Shown: piece after piece, positions 26,796 through 37,000 of the stretch
Numbering within the stretch: position 1 is the first letter of the stretch
Layout: each line of letters starts with the position of its first letter
DNA from: Acidobacteriota bacterium
GTDB lineage: Bacteria; Acidobacteriota; Terriglobia; Acidiferrales; UBA7541
NCBI GenBank assembly: GCA_003223295.1
Contig: QHYM01000104.1
Location: 1 to 64,000, forward strand
Direction: 5' to 3'
Length of the DNA stretch: 64,000 nucleotides
Made by a program: the position numbers and the translations under genes
Notes under the pieces: generated by a model
Database searches by the model: none
Told to the model about the DNA's origin: nothing
Seen by the model: only the letters and a program-made list of their open reading frames with translations

Positions 26796-28859
26796 TTAGA
26801 ATTTCCAAGCAATGCGTCCGCTAACGGTCCGCCGAACTTCTGTAGGTGTTGTGTTGATGAATTCCGGAATAAATTCCAGATGCCGGCTGTTCAGCAAATC
26901 CTGGCCAGCCAATGAGAGTTCTAGGTGCGTGCCCGGCCGCCATCCAAGATGGAAATCCAAAGAGTAGTAGCTGGGAATGTTGAGACTCGGCAGTTTGTCC
27001 ACGTATCGAAGGCTGAGGTCCTGCTCGAAATGCTTGGGCAGATCGATGGAAGACTGCACGAAGAATTGATGCCTGGGACTCTGGCCATCGGGATTATCGC
27101 CTGTCGGGTCCTGGCTATCCTTGTTTTTACGAATGTTCATTTGCAGGTAGCTGTAAGAACCTAGAAGCTTCCATTTCGGAAGAACCTTCCATTCCACGAA
27201 CGGTTCTATGCCGTAGGTTCCGCCACCCATTTTGTTGCTGGCGACAAAGGGCTGCACGATATCCGTTGGAGCCGGGCTCCCTTCGACAAAGGGCGCGCCA
27301 GGTTCCGCGGAACGCAGGTGGGTGTAGAAGTTGTAAAACGCAGCAATGTCCAACGAAAGAGACTTGGTTGCTTGGACGCGATACCCGGCTTCATACGCAA
27401 GAAGGTCTTCTGATTTGAACTGTGGGCTCCCGAAGATCGCTGCTACCACGGGGAAAGGAGTGGGATTGGGAGGATTGAGGTTCCCCGGTGGAATGACAGC
27501 TTCGTTCAGACGGAGGCCCTCCTCGGTCAAAGCCGGCGTTCGGACGGCGCGAGAGACTGCCGCCCATACTGACTGATCCTTGCTGATGTTCCCAAGGAAC
27601 CTGATATTCGGTTGCACTTCGAAGCCGGTGAAGTCGTTGTGCTCAAATTTGGCTCCGATAGTTACGTTTAACCGGCGGTTAAAAAGGCTAATTTCATCCT
27701 GCAGGAACGAGCTAAATTGATTTAGGTTGCTGTGGTTTGGCTGAAGAGAGACGGTGAAGCTGGATCCATTCGAATCCTGGATGGATCGGTACCCCAACCC
27801 CCAAACCAGTTCCTGTGATTCTCCAACGTGGATGTCGTGTTGAAAATCTATGTCGTATACATTTTCATGGTCTGTGAACAACGAATTGTCGACAACGTTC
27901 GTATTGTCGAAATACACCTGCAACGATGTGGAAGAGCGCGAAAAGGAATGATTCCAGCGGCCAAGCAGGTTTCCACCCTTATAATCTCCGTCATTCGGAA
28001 ACGTGCTTGAATACGGCGGATTTAAGGAAGGTATAGTCAGGGTCTCGTTATAATTACTTTGATAGAGATCTCCTTGCACCGTGAGTGAATTCGGCCCCGT
28101 GGGGTGAATATCCATTCGGAACCCGCCGCGAACCGCGTCCCATCCATCGTTAGCGCGCTTCGCGGTTGCATCGTAGGAGGGCTGCCAATCGAAATATTTT
28201 GTGTAGATCCGGTAGTAAGAGGAATTGCCGATTTTTCCGCCATAGCGAGCGCCTTCAGCCGTTCTCTCCTCTGTTCCAACCTCTGCAGTCAAGATCCCGG
28301 ACTGCGTTGCCTTCGCCGGCTTGGTAATAATATTGATGACTCCGTCCACGGCGTTTGCGCCCCACAGCGTGGCGCCTGGACCGCGGATCACTTCAATTCG
28401 ATCCACGTCTTCCAGCATGACGTCCTGGACGTTCCAATACACTCCCGAAAACAGCGGCGTGTAAACGCTTCTGCCGTCGATGAGCACCAGCAGCTTGTTG
28501 TCGAAGCGGCCGTTAAATCCCCGTGAACCAATGGCCCATTTGTTCTGATCGATCCGTGCCACTTCCAGTCCGGGGACCATTCGCAAAGCCTCGGGAATGC
28601 TTGCCGCACCCGAGCGGCGAATGTCCTCTTGGGTGAGGACGAAGACGGCCGCTGCTGCGTCCGCAACTCTTTGCGTTCTCTTCGAGACCGACGTTACCTC
28701 CAGACTCATCAAGTCCTCGATGCTCATTCTGGAGATGTCTGGTACGCCTTGATTTTGGGCGGACGCACTGGCGCCAAGGAAAAGCGCGAGGACAATCAGC
28801 GATAAGATCCGTCCCCCGGCGGTTGGGGAGCCGTTGTTTTGGTTGCGAATCGGCAACAT
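26796..28859 (-). CDS. TonB-dependent receptor (cobalamin/siderophore class)
   Basis: This 687-residue outer-membrane receptor has a signal peptide ending near ASASAQ. The plug domain at about residues 45-165 contains GAASIPEALRMVPGLEVARI, SRGFNGRFDNKLLVLIDGRS and VIRGPGATLWGANAVDGVIN. A barrel follows, ending in the Phe-terminated strand TVSGRIAWKF. It is unlike the Oar class: shorter and with no carboxypeptidase-like domain. TonB receptor, YfiR and CHASE8 kinase often occur together, and this gene heads the minus-strand run here with a 48-base gap to YfiR. The ligand is unknown. Confidence 0.92.
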   Translation of the reverse strand: MLPIRNQNNGSPTAGGRILSLIVLALFLGASASAQNQGVPDISRMSIEDLMSLEVTSVSKRTQRVADAAAAVFVLTQEDIRRSGAASIPEALRMVPGLEVARIDQNKWAIGSRGFNGRFDNKLLVLIDGRSVYTPLFSGVYWNVQDVMLEDVDRIEVIRGPGATLWGANAVDGVINIITKPAKATQSGILTAEVGTEERTAEGARYGGKIGNSSYYRIYTKYFDWQPSYDATAKRANDGWDAVRGGFRMDIHPTGPNSLTVQGDLYQSNYNETLTIPSLNPPYSSTFPNDGDYKGGNLLGRWNHSFSRSSTSLQVYFDNTNVVDNSLFTDHENVYDIDFQHDIHVGESQELVWGLGYRSIQDSNGSSFTVSLQPNHSNLNQFSSFLQDEISLFNRRLNVTIGAKFEHNDFTGFEVQPNIRFLGNISKDQSVWAAVSRAVRTPALTEEGLRLNEAVIPPGNLNPPNPTPFPVVAAIFGSPQFKSEDLLAYEAGYRVQATKSLSLDIAAFYNFYTHLRSAEPGAPFVEGSPAPTDIVQPFVASNKMGGGTYGIEPFVEWKVLPKWKLLGSYSYLQMNIRKNKDSQDPTGDNPDGQSPRHQFFVQSSIDLPKHFEQDLSLRYVDKLPSLNIPSYYSLDFHLGWRPGTHLELSLAGQDLLNSRHLEFIPEFINTTPTEVRRTVSGRIAWKF

Positions 28860-28970
28860 ATTTAGCTACCTTTCTTCATGAAATTGCCGCGAAGTTTATC
28901 GTTGGATTCCCACTCACTGCCCTTCCCACTAGAGAGAGGGCAAGAGCCGTGCCCTTGAAACTTGTGTTCT

Positions 28971-29789
28971 CTATTTGCCTGTCTCATATCCCTTTTCCCC
29001 CGTTACGGTGAACTGCATGGAGTACGTGAGCGTGTCCGGTCTGCAGAGGTACTCAAGGAACCTTTGTATCTGCCGCTCGGCCTCCGCTTTGCTGCCAAGG
29101 GCCTTGGCCATCTGCGACTTTGCAATGTCCAGCTTTAGTTCCCATTGCCTGAGAATGTGCGGCTCAATCTCTCCGGCGATGAGGTGGTAGCATTCGACCT
29201 GGACGTCCACTTTCTTCAAGCCCGCCCCCCGGGCTAGCGAGAAGAGCTTTCGGCCAACGAAGGGGTCAAAGCCGGTCGCCGCTAGCGCGCCGACCACCCT
29301 TTCAACAGCGCGTTGCATTACCGGGTCCTCCGGGTAGTGCCACAAAAGCTGGCCGTCCAAATCCTGAAGTAAAACAATCCCTCCGGGCTTGCACACGCGC
29401 ACCATTTCTGCCACAGCCTTTTCTTTTTCCCGAAGGTACTGAAGCAACATGCGCGAATACACCACGTCAAAGTGATCCGAAGGAAGCTGCATTGCTTGTG
29501 CGTCACCGCGAAAGAATTGCAAGCGAGGATTCTTAGGGTTTCTCTCGGTAGCTTCCTGCACGCGGTCTGCGCTAATGTCGATGCCGGTTGCCTTGATTGA
29601 CGAATCCAGTGCGGAAACAGCGTTCAAAATCACGCCAGGGCCGCAGCCCACGGAAAGGACTTCCGCACCTGGAGGGACTCGATGGGCGAGGTACTTCTGA
29701 ACCCACGCCTCTGGATCGACTTTCGCTTCCAGACGCGCGGCTTCCCGCGGGTCCTCCATGATGTAATCGATTGTGGCGGCTTTGTTCAT
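28971..29789 (-). CDS. SAM-dependent class I methyltransferase
   Basis: This 272-residue cytoplasmic enzyme has motif I VLSVGCGPG, the acidic ribose-binding residue in ATGIDIS, GDAQAMQLPSDHFDVVYSRM and motif LREKEKAVAEMVRVCKPGGI, as in UbiE/Methyltransf_11 proteins. The substrate is unknown. It starts eight bases after the stop of the GNAT-like gene and probably shares its transcript. It is 111 bases upstream of the TonB receptor on the same strand, so it may also feed that operon. Confidence 0.88.
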   Translation of the reverse strand: MNKAATIDYIMEDPREAARLEAKVDPEAWVQKYLAHRVPPGAEVLSVGCGPGVILNAVSALDSSIKATGIDISADRVQEATERNPKNPRLQFFRGDAQAMQLPSDHFDVVYSRMLLQYLREKEKAVAEMVRVCKPGGIVLLQDLDGQLLWHYPEDPVMQRAVERVVGALAATGFDPFVGRKLFSLARGAGLKKVDVQVECYHLIAGEIEPHILRQWELKLDIAKSQMAKALGSKAEAERQIQRFLEYLCRPDTLTYSMQFTVTGEKGYETGK

Positions 29790-29797
29790 TGGTATCC

Positions 29798-30910
29798 CTA
29801 AGAGACGAGCGAAGCCTCCATGTCATGCCTCTCGAACCTTGTCAGCAGCTTGGAATAGAAACCGTCAATGTGGCGATAGAAGCGAAGATTTCCATCACGC
29901 AGCCAGATGCCCTGGCAGTAGTCGCGCAGGTACTCGGCGCCAAAGCGAACGAGAGCCGGCGAAGCGATTGCGTCGGCAATGACCGGGATCGCATCAAGTT
30001 CAAAGTCCTGGTATGCCGCGGAGGACGCTTTGAGCAGAGCGGCAACCACATCAGGCACATCAGAATCAGCAGCCTCGGGACGAAGGAGCAAATCGCAGCG
30101 ATTTTCCAGATAGCTGAAATTCGCCCCCAACGGGCCGCGATAGGCAATGGCTGCGCCGATTGGTTCGTTTTTGTGTGCGCGGTATGCTAGCCAGACTTGC
30201 CGTGTCCGCCGGAGGCCCACGCTACGATAGAGCTCATCGACAGCCTTTAGCTCTACGTCGACTGCCAGTTCCTCTGCAGTCAGGTAAATAGATCCTCGGC
30301 TCGCCCGAGCGACCTCGCAAAGAGCTTGCTTGTGGGTGGAATCGTAAGGCACGACGTGAATTCCGCGAGCCGCAGGCAGCGATAGTCTGCGCGACAGCGC
30401 AAAGTACATGTGTTGCTGAACCGAAGAAAGCGATGTACCAATAGTGTGAACCATGGATCCGAAGACGCGCGAGGGGAACCGGTTCTCGGGGCGAAACCAG
30501 TTCTGATAAGACTCATCCACTCCCCTCAGAATGCTCGCGGCCGTTCCCGCCAGCATCACCGCGCGCGAGCCGAGTGGATTGTTCTCAGAAACCAGGTGTT
30601 GCGACATCCAACCGTGATGGGTCGTTCGCCAGACTGCAATCGATGCACGTCCGCTTTGTTCATCGCCGGCACTGACCACATAAAGCAGAGACTCTCCGCC
30701 TCGGAGCATCCTGCGCCAGTTTTCTCTCACTTGTCCGAGATGCGGAGTAAGGCGCGCAGCCTTCCCCGGATAGAGGAAGCCGGTCCTCTCATACAGAGCA
30801 AAGAGCTGATTGATCGAAAGGGCGTTCACCTCGACTCCGTATGAGGTATGAACCTCAGAGAGCCGCGGCAAGCTCTTCAGTGTTTTTTGATCGAGCGCAT
30901 CTAAAGGCAT
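29798..30910 (-). CDS. Uncharacterised protein, possibly GNAT-like acyltransferase
   Basis: I do not recognise this 370-residue protein with confidence. It has no signal peptide or membrane segment. The pattern of beta strands ending in LYVVSAGDEQSGRASIAVWR and VWLAYRAHKNEPIGAAIAYR resembles the acetyl-CoA-binding strands of two tandem GNAT domains. The C-terminus ends in LRDGNLRFYRHIDGFYSKLL. It is coupled to a methyltransferase. A double-GNAT acyltransferase is a guess from strand patterns. Confidence 0.6.
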   Translation of the reverse strand: MPLDALDQKTLKSLPRLSEVHTSYGVEVNALSINQLFALYERTGFLYPGKAARLTPHLGQVRENWRRMLRGGESLLYVVSAGDEQSGRASIAVWRTTHHGWMSQHLVSENNPLGSRAVMLAGTAASILRGVDESYQNWFRPENRFPSRVFGSMVHTIGTSLSSVQQHMYFALSRRLSLPAARGIHVVPYDSTHKQALCEVARASRGSIYLTAEELAVDVELKAVDELYRSVGLRRTRQVWLAYRAHKNEPIGAAIAYRGPLGANFSYLENRCDLLLRPEAADSDVPDVVAALLKASSAAYQDFELDAIPVIADAIASPALVRFGAEYLRDYCQGIWLRDGNLRFYRHIDGFYSKLLTRFERHDMEASLVS

Positions 30911-31513
30911 CTGGCCTCCGTGAAAGTCACACCACTTCCATCCGCGCCCCTCTAACGCCCACTGATTTCCCTATCGCAAGACCACCTAGTTATACGGGTA
31001 CAGTCTGTAGGCAAAAATGGGGCGTTCGTACTGTTCCAAAGCGGGGCCGCAGGCAGCCTGCTAACTTGCTGAGTTATTACCAATGAGTTAAACATGAGCA
31101 AGGGGGGGGGTTAACGAAAGCAATCCTCCGGCTGCTGACCTAACTGCAAGAGTGGTAAGCACTTATTTGCAGGGGCAGCCTGCGTATGACTCTTCAAACC
31201 GCTGTAGTCTGAAGTAAACGAACGTCCTATTTTTGTAGTACTTTTGGAGTGTCTTAAAGTTAAACATGGGAATCGATAGCATTTTGGATTTTTCTTCCTA
31301 CGCGGGTGTAGGCGCTTTTCGGACTTGCGTGGCCACCTGCGGAAGAGTATTGTCCTCTTCGAAAAAGCGACCACGATCGTTACAGGGGCGCCGTCACCCG
31401 GCTAGGTACACGATGTGGTCCGCGCTCGACACCTTTTTCTTATAGGACAGTCCTACTCGTTCCGGCGTCGCTGGCGTACAGCTCCTCTCAGGGACGGCCT
31501 GAGGCTGTGAGGC
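30911..31513. other. 603-bp intergenic region upstream of the sigma factor
   Basis: No credible gene is present. It contains a run of nine G at 31102-31110 and several T-rich stretches, and must hold the promoters of the divergent GNAT-like gene and the sigma factor operon. I could not pick an ECF-type promoter by eye. Confidence 0.5.
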
Positions 31514-32200
31514 TTGAAAGACGTGACCAGTCAAAGTTTGCCGTTAACCACGCCGGCGAATCTCCGCATCTTGGCTAGCGATGCTGATCTTTCGCGGCTA
31601 ACCGACGAAGAACTCATCCTTTGCTTAAGGGCCGGGAGAAGCGAGGCGATGACCCATCTCTTCGATCGCTATTACATCACCGTTCGAAGCGTCGCCCGAA
31701 GAGTGCTTCGAAACTCCGAAGACATCGCGGATGTCGTCCAGGAATCCTTTCTTGACCTTCACCAAAACGCAAGAACTTTTGACCCTGCAAAGGGATCACT
31801 GAAAGCGTGGATTTCTTGTTTAACCTATCATCGCTGCATGAAAAGACTGCGGGCTCTGAAAAAACGGGATTGGCAATCCGGAGACGACGAAGAAAGCCTG
31901 GCGATTTTGGAAGCGAATGTGAAGCCAGAGCAGTGGATCCGTTCGCTGGACTTTCGAAAGTGCCTGGACAAAGCGCTGACTTCTTTGAATGAAAAGCAGC
32001 GCAAGACCATGGTGATGTACTTTTTTGACGGCAAGGAGCTCGGTGTCATTGCCAAGGAGACCGGCGAAAGCTTCGGGAACGCTCGTCATCACTTGTACCG
32101 AGGCTTGGAGAAAGTTCGAAAGGAACTGGTGCAAAACCACCTGCTCGCGGGCTATATAGAGTTTGGGAGCGTGGAAGGACACAAGAAGGTGGCGCGCTGA
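31514..32200 (+). CDS. ECF-type RNA polymerase sigma factor
   Basis: This 228-residue sigma-70-family factor has region 2 at about residues 40-110 (MTHLFDRYYITVRSVARRVL, then IADVVQESFLDLHQ) and region 4 at about 150-210 (LNEKQRKTMVMYFFDGKELG, then FGNARHHLYRGLEKVRKEL). The start is TTG 31514 or GTG 31523; neither has a strong ribosome site. The anti-sigma gene begins three bases after its stop, the usual pairing. With the receptor and isopeptidase downstream it resembles the FecIR-like regulators next to receptors in proteobacterial lasso peptide loci, so it may switch on uptake genes. That link is inference. Confidence 0.92.
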   Translation: MKDVTSQSLPLTTPANLRILASDADLSRLTDEELILCLRAGRSEAMTHLFDRYYITVRSVARRVLRNSEDIADVVQESFLDLHQNARTFDPAKGSLKAWISCLTYHRCMKRLRALKKRDWQSGDDEESLAILEANVKPEQWIRSLDFRKCLDKALTSLNEKQRKTMVMYFFDGKELGVIAKETGESFGNARHHLYRGLEKVRKELVQNHLLAGYIEFGSVEGHKKVAR

Positions 32201-32202
32201 CC

Positions 32203-33513
32203 GTGGAATCCTCTCACGAATATTTCGATCTGCTTTGCGCGATGGCGTCCGCTCATCAAGCCTCTCCGGAAGAGGAGCGTCAACTGGCAGAGCACGTCGA
32301 GTCGTGCGCGGCTTGCCGCCAGTCCGTTGAACAATTCAGACAAATCGTTTGGCAAGTCTATCAAGAGCAATTTGCAGGCGAAGACGAACGAGATGCAGTG
32401 GGCTTGTCCCAGGACGAGGCCGGCGAAAAATTGCTGGCAGAAGATCGCTTATTGAGAGAGCTTCGCAGAACGCAAGCGCTGCCGCTGACCGGCGAGCGGT
32501 TCGGTTTGGCGGCGGAGCGAAAGGGCACAGCGCGGAGAGTATTCTCTCTCTCCGGTGCTCCTGCGTGGGCGAGTTGGGCGGTGGCGGCATCCTTATTGAT
32601 AGCGGTAGCCGTGAATTCGACGCAATACTGGTTTTCGAGGCGACTTTCGGGGAACGAGGAAGCGCGGGCAATCGCGCTTCAGAAGGAAGTGGATCAGCTT
32701 CGGGAGGATCTGGCGAGAGAGCGGGCGGAACGCTCGCAAAGCGCACAGAAGCAGCAACCTGCGGCGGAGAACGGCGAGGCGCGGAAACTGCTGGCTGAAA
32801 ACGAAGCCTTGCGGCGGAGTTTGGCGGACAGCGAGGCGGCGCGGGAACAGCAGGCCCGCGATTTTGTAGCTTTGCGGGACAGAGAAAGATTGCTGCAGAG
32901 TTCGCTGGATGTGCTGCAGGCGTCCCAGGCCAGCGTGGAAGCAGAGAACGCCGGACTTTCAGAGCGGATTTCGAAATTAACGGACGACTTGAAGAAGGCG
33001 CGCGAAGATTCGACAGCGCTGACCGCACGGAATGAAGCGTTATCGCAGGAGACGCTTACCAAGGTGAAGTACGCGGAACGCCAGCAGAAGCTGCTGGCCA
33101 CGGACCATGACATTCGCGACATTTTGGGTTCGCGCAGCCTGCATATTATCGATGTGTATGACGTGAGCGGCGAAGGCGAGCTGCAGCGGCCGTTTGGGAG
33201 AGTTTTTTATAACGAGGGGAAGTCGCTTATTTTCTATGCCTTCGACCTGGACCAGCAGAAGGGCCTGAAACGCGGGGCCGTTTTCCAAGCGTGGGGGCAA
33301 AAGGGGGAAGGGAAGGAAATCGCGCGCAGCCTGGGGACCTTTTATATGGACGATTCGTCGCAGAATCGCTGGGTCCTTAAAGTGGATGACACCCGGGCAT
33401 TGTCGCGGATCGATTATGTGTACGTGACGGATAGTTCGCGCAAGGAGAGCGTGAAGCCCAAAGGGAAGCCGCTGCTGTCGGCGTTTCTCAACGGGCCAGC
33501 GAATCACCCGTAG
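32203..33513 (+). CDS. Zinc-finger transmembrane anti-sigma factor with long coiled coil
   Basis: This 436-residue protein starts at GTG 32203, right after the sigma stop. The N-terminal zinc-binding anti-sigma motif HVESCAAC (HxxxCxxC) lies at about residues 31-38. One transmembrane segment (SWAVAASLLIAVAV) is at about 125-145. A long charged coiled coil follows at about 165-300 (DLARERAERSQSAQ, RRSLADSEAAREQQ). The C-terminal domain at about 310-430 resembles the RskA-type extracytoplasmic part (VFQAWGQKGEGKEIARSLGT). It should hold the sigma factor at the membrane and release it on a periplasmic signal. Confidence 0.88.
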   Translation: MESSHEYFDLLCAMASAHQASPEEERQLAEHVESCAACRQSVEQFRQIVWQVYQEQFAGEDERDAVGLSQDEAGEKLLAEDRLLRELRRTQALPLTGERFGLAAERKGTARRVFSLSGAPAWASWAVAASLLIAVAVNSTQYWFSRRLSGNEEARAIALQKEVDQLREDLARERAERSQSAQKQQPAAENGEARKLLAENEALRRSLADSEAAREQQARDFVALRDRERLLQSSLDVLQASQASVEAENAGLSERISKLTDDLKKAREDSTALTARNEALSQETLTKVKYAERQQKLLATDHDIRDILGSRSLHIIDVYDVSGEGELQRPFGRVFYNEGKSLIFYAFDLDQQKGLKRGAVFQAWGQKGEGKEIARSLGTFYMDDSSQNRWVLKVDDTRALSRIDYVYVTDSSRKESVKPKGKPLLSAFLNGPANHP

Positions 33514-34048
33514 ATTTCAGAGATCAAGTTCCAGCGCGTCCTCTTGTTCAAATACCTCAAGTAGCCGATCGCGTCCTCTCGCTGTTTGGAGCGAATAAGC
33601 CTTTTCGTATGAATAAGGTAGCGGACGACTTCAAGTAAAGGTTTAAGATTTCATTCGGGGGGACTACCCACCCCCCAAGCACTGTTGCATGAATATCAAA
33701 ATACAGGACTTACAAAGCGGACAGTTCGTAAGTGATTGATTCTAAAAAGAAGCGAGATAGGTGGCGAGACGTCTGACGTATGACGCTTGGAAAAGGAAAA
33801 GCGGCACTCTAGGCTGCCACGCTCCAAAACTCGCAATACTTCCTAACTTCAAATTCTAGCAGAGGGAACGGTCCCGTCAAGGGCGATTTGAAACCGGGAA
33901 ATCCAGAAAGTTTTCGGATAGTTGAAGCGAGTATCTGGCGATGAAAGGGACATGCAGCGCGGAGTTGGTACAGAGGGCGGGCCGCGGGGCTATAGGAAAA
34001 GTAGCAGGGGTGATAGCGCCATTCAAAAAAGTGAGGTACGGGAAACTC
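33514..34048. other. 535-bp intergenic region with hairpins of a possible dispersed repeat
   Basis: No gene is visible. A G6/C6 inverted repeat at 33657-33676 is followed by a second inverted repeat (ACTTAC at 33708-33713, GTAAGT at 33728-33733). The arrangement looks like a small intergenic repeat element; only one copy is seen here. The remainder should hold the promoter of the receptor. Confidence 0.4.
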
Positions 34049-37000
34049 ATGAGAAACGCCAGAGTAGTGTGCGTGGTTGTGTGCGTATTGCTGTGTTTGC
34101 TGGGGGTGAGCAGTTCGGTCCTCGGGCAGGGAGACGTGGCCAGTGTGTCCGGCCGCGTGCTGGACCCCAACGGGGCCATCATCATCGAGGCGACAGTAGC
34201 CGCGAAGAATGTGGATAAGGGCGTCGAAACGGTGGTGCAGACGAACGAAGACGGAATCTACCGTTTTTCAAACCTCAGCCCGGGGAGCTATGAATTCACG
34301 GTGTCCAAGCGAGGCTTTAAGGTGATCGTAAAGCCAGGAGTTACCCTACATCTCGCGGACACGATTTCCCTGAATTTCAACATGGTGGTGGGGGCCATCA
34401 ATGAAACGGTGACGGTGCAGGCGGGCGCATCGATGATCAACACGACAGATGCGTCGATCAGCACGGTGGTGGATCAAAGCTACATCAAGAACATGCCGCT
34501 GAATGGACGCAGCTTCCAGGATTTGATCCTGCTCACGCCGGGGATCGTGACAAACACGCCGCAAAGGTCCTCGACGCTTGGCCAGAGCGGTGAATTCAGC
34601 GTGAACGGCCAGCGCACGGAATCGAATAACTACACAGTGGACGGCGTGAGCGCCAACGTGGGCGCCTCGGCGGACATCTTTGGCTATGCGATGACAGAGG
34701 GAGCGGGCGCCAGCGGCTCGGTGCCCGGCGCGACCGCCCTGGGAACGACGCAGGCGTTAGTGTCTGTGGATGATCTCCAGGAGTTCCGGGTGGAAAGTTC
34801 CACGTATTCGGCGCAATATGGACGCAATCCCGGAGCGCAGCTGGTTTTTGAAACGAAATCCGGCACCAATCAGTGGCATGGCACGGCATCGGATTACTTG
34901 CGGAATGACTATTTTGACGCGACCGAATATTTCACCAATTGGTTTCGTTCCGTTGATCCTACTCTCAGGAAATCCCCGGTTCGGCAGAATGATTTTGGCG
35001 GGACGCTGGGCGGACCGTTGAAAATTCCCGGCCTTTATAATGGGAAAGACAAGACATTCTTCCATGTATCGTATGAGGGGCTACGGTTGATGCTGCCACA
35101 GGCGGCAGCATCCTACCCTGTGCCGGACCTTTGCATGCGCGGCGACACCGCCAGCTGCCCGGTTGTCAACGGCACACAAAGAACCCCGGCTGACAGCGCA
35201 GTCCTGCCAGTGGTGAACGCGTTCCCCTTACCCAGCCCCAACAGCATACAGGATCCAACCGACGGCGTTTCCCAGTTCGTGGGTGCATGGTCTAATCCGG
35301 CGTCTGTCAATTCGACGGGTGTCCGTTTCGACCACACGGTTACTCAGAAATTGAGGCTGTTCTTCCGATTTAGCAACTCAACTTCCGATTCTAAAACCCG
35401 AGGATCGGCATTCGCCTTTCTTCCTCCTTCAGGGGTTGCGAGCACTCCCTATACTGATCGGACGTACACGGCCGGGGCCAACAGCGTCTTCAGCAGCCGC
35501 CTGAGCAACGATCTTCGTTTGAATTACAGCTCGAATGTGACTACGAGTACCCTCTCGCTGGACACCTTTGGAGGCGCCAAGGCCGCAGACTTCGTGCAAC
35601 TTGCCCAGATCAGCGGTCCATTTGCATCCGTGGGCGTAAACTTTGCCCTTGGCCCGTATTTCCTAAATATCGGACAGCAGGTAACTGCCGGGGCTCAGCA
35701 GCAGTGGCACTTAGTCGACACACTGCACATGGTGCGCGGGCTCCACCAACTGAGTTTTGGCGTGGATTACCGACGTTTGACTCCGTATGCCAAGCCGTTC
35801 AATCCGTTGTTGGGGTATTCCTTTGGTTTTGTCGCAGGAGAGGCCGACGTCGAACAAAATAACGCCCTCACTGTATACCTAACAGATGGTCCCGCATATC
35901 CGCTCTATTCCAACTACTCCCTGTTTGCTCAGGACGAATGGAAGGCGACACAACGTTTGAGCCTTTCTTTTGGATTGCGTTGGGAAGTAAATCCGCCACC
36001 CGGCGTTACCCAAGGCACGATGCCCAGCAATGTTTTGTTTCAGAATCCGGACGTAAATAGCTGGCAGCTTGCACCGCAGGGCACGCCACTATGGAGAACG
36101 AGTTGGTTCGACTTGGCCCCTCGGCTGGGTGCTGCCTACATTGTTCGCAACACGCCAGGTTGGGAGACCGTCGTGCGCGGCGGCGGCGGCCTGTTCTTTG
36201 ATAGCGGCCAGCAGGTTGGCTCGCTCGGCTTTGATGGGCCAGGATTCAGCTTGGCAAGTTTTGGCTTCGGCCCGTTTCCCAGCGGCGCGGTTGGGGTTGG
36301 GCTCACGGACCAGGCCCTAGCGGCTTATGGCTATTATCCTCATTTGCAATTACCTTACACGCTCCAATGGAACGCAGGCATTGAACAGGCCTTGGGTAAT
36401 TCACAAGCACTGACGCTCTCTTACGTTGGTTCGCATGCGGGGAGATTGCTTCAGACGAACCACATTCCGAGTTCCGTTGCGACAAGCGGAATTGCGAGTC
36501 AGACGGTCAATGGTGTTTTCCTCGTCCAGAACGGCCTCACCTCGGATTATGACTCGGCACAGCTGCAGTTTCGCAGAAGGCTGTCGCGGGGGTTGACATC
36601 TCTGGGTTCGTACACCTGGTCGCACTGTTTGGATTATGGCTCGACGAACGCCAACTTTGGCTACCAGAGGGGGAATTGCGACTTCGACGTGCGGCACAAT
36701 CTGCAGGCAGCTTTTTCGTATGACGTGCCCAATGTGGGACATGGTGGGATCGCCGGGGCCCTATTGCACCACTGGGGAATCGATGATCGCTTCATGGCGC
36801 GGACCGCGTTCCCTGTCACCTTGGTGGGAAACATCATTCCGCAGGTCGATGGAAGGCAATATGATGCCGGTCTCAGTTTTGTTCCTGGCCAGCCGATTTA
36901 CATTTACGGCGCCAATTGCACGTCTGTGCTTCAAGCAATGGGGAACCTTCTGCCAAACCAGGGATGCCCAGGCGGGCGGGCCATTAATCCAAATGCTTTT

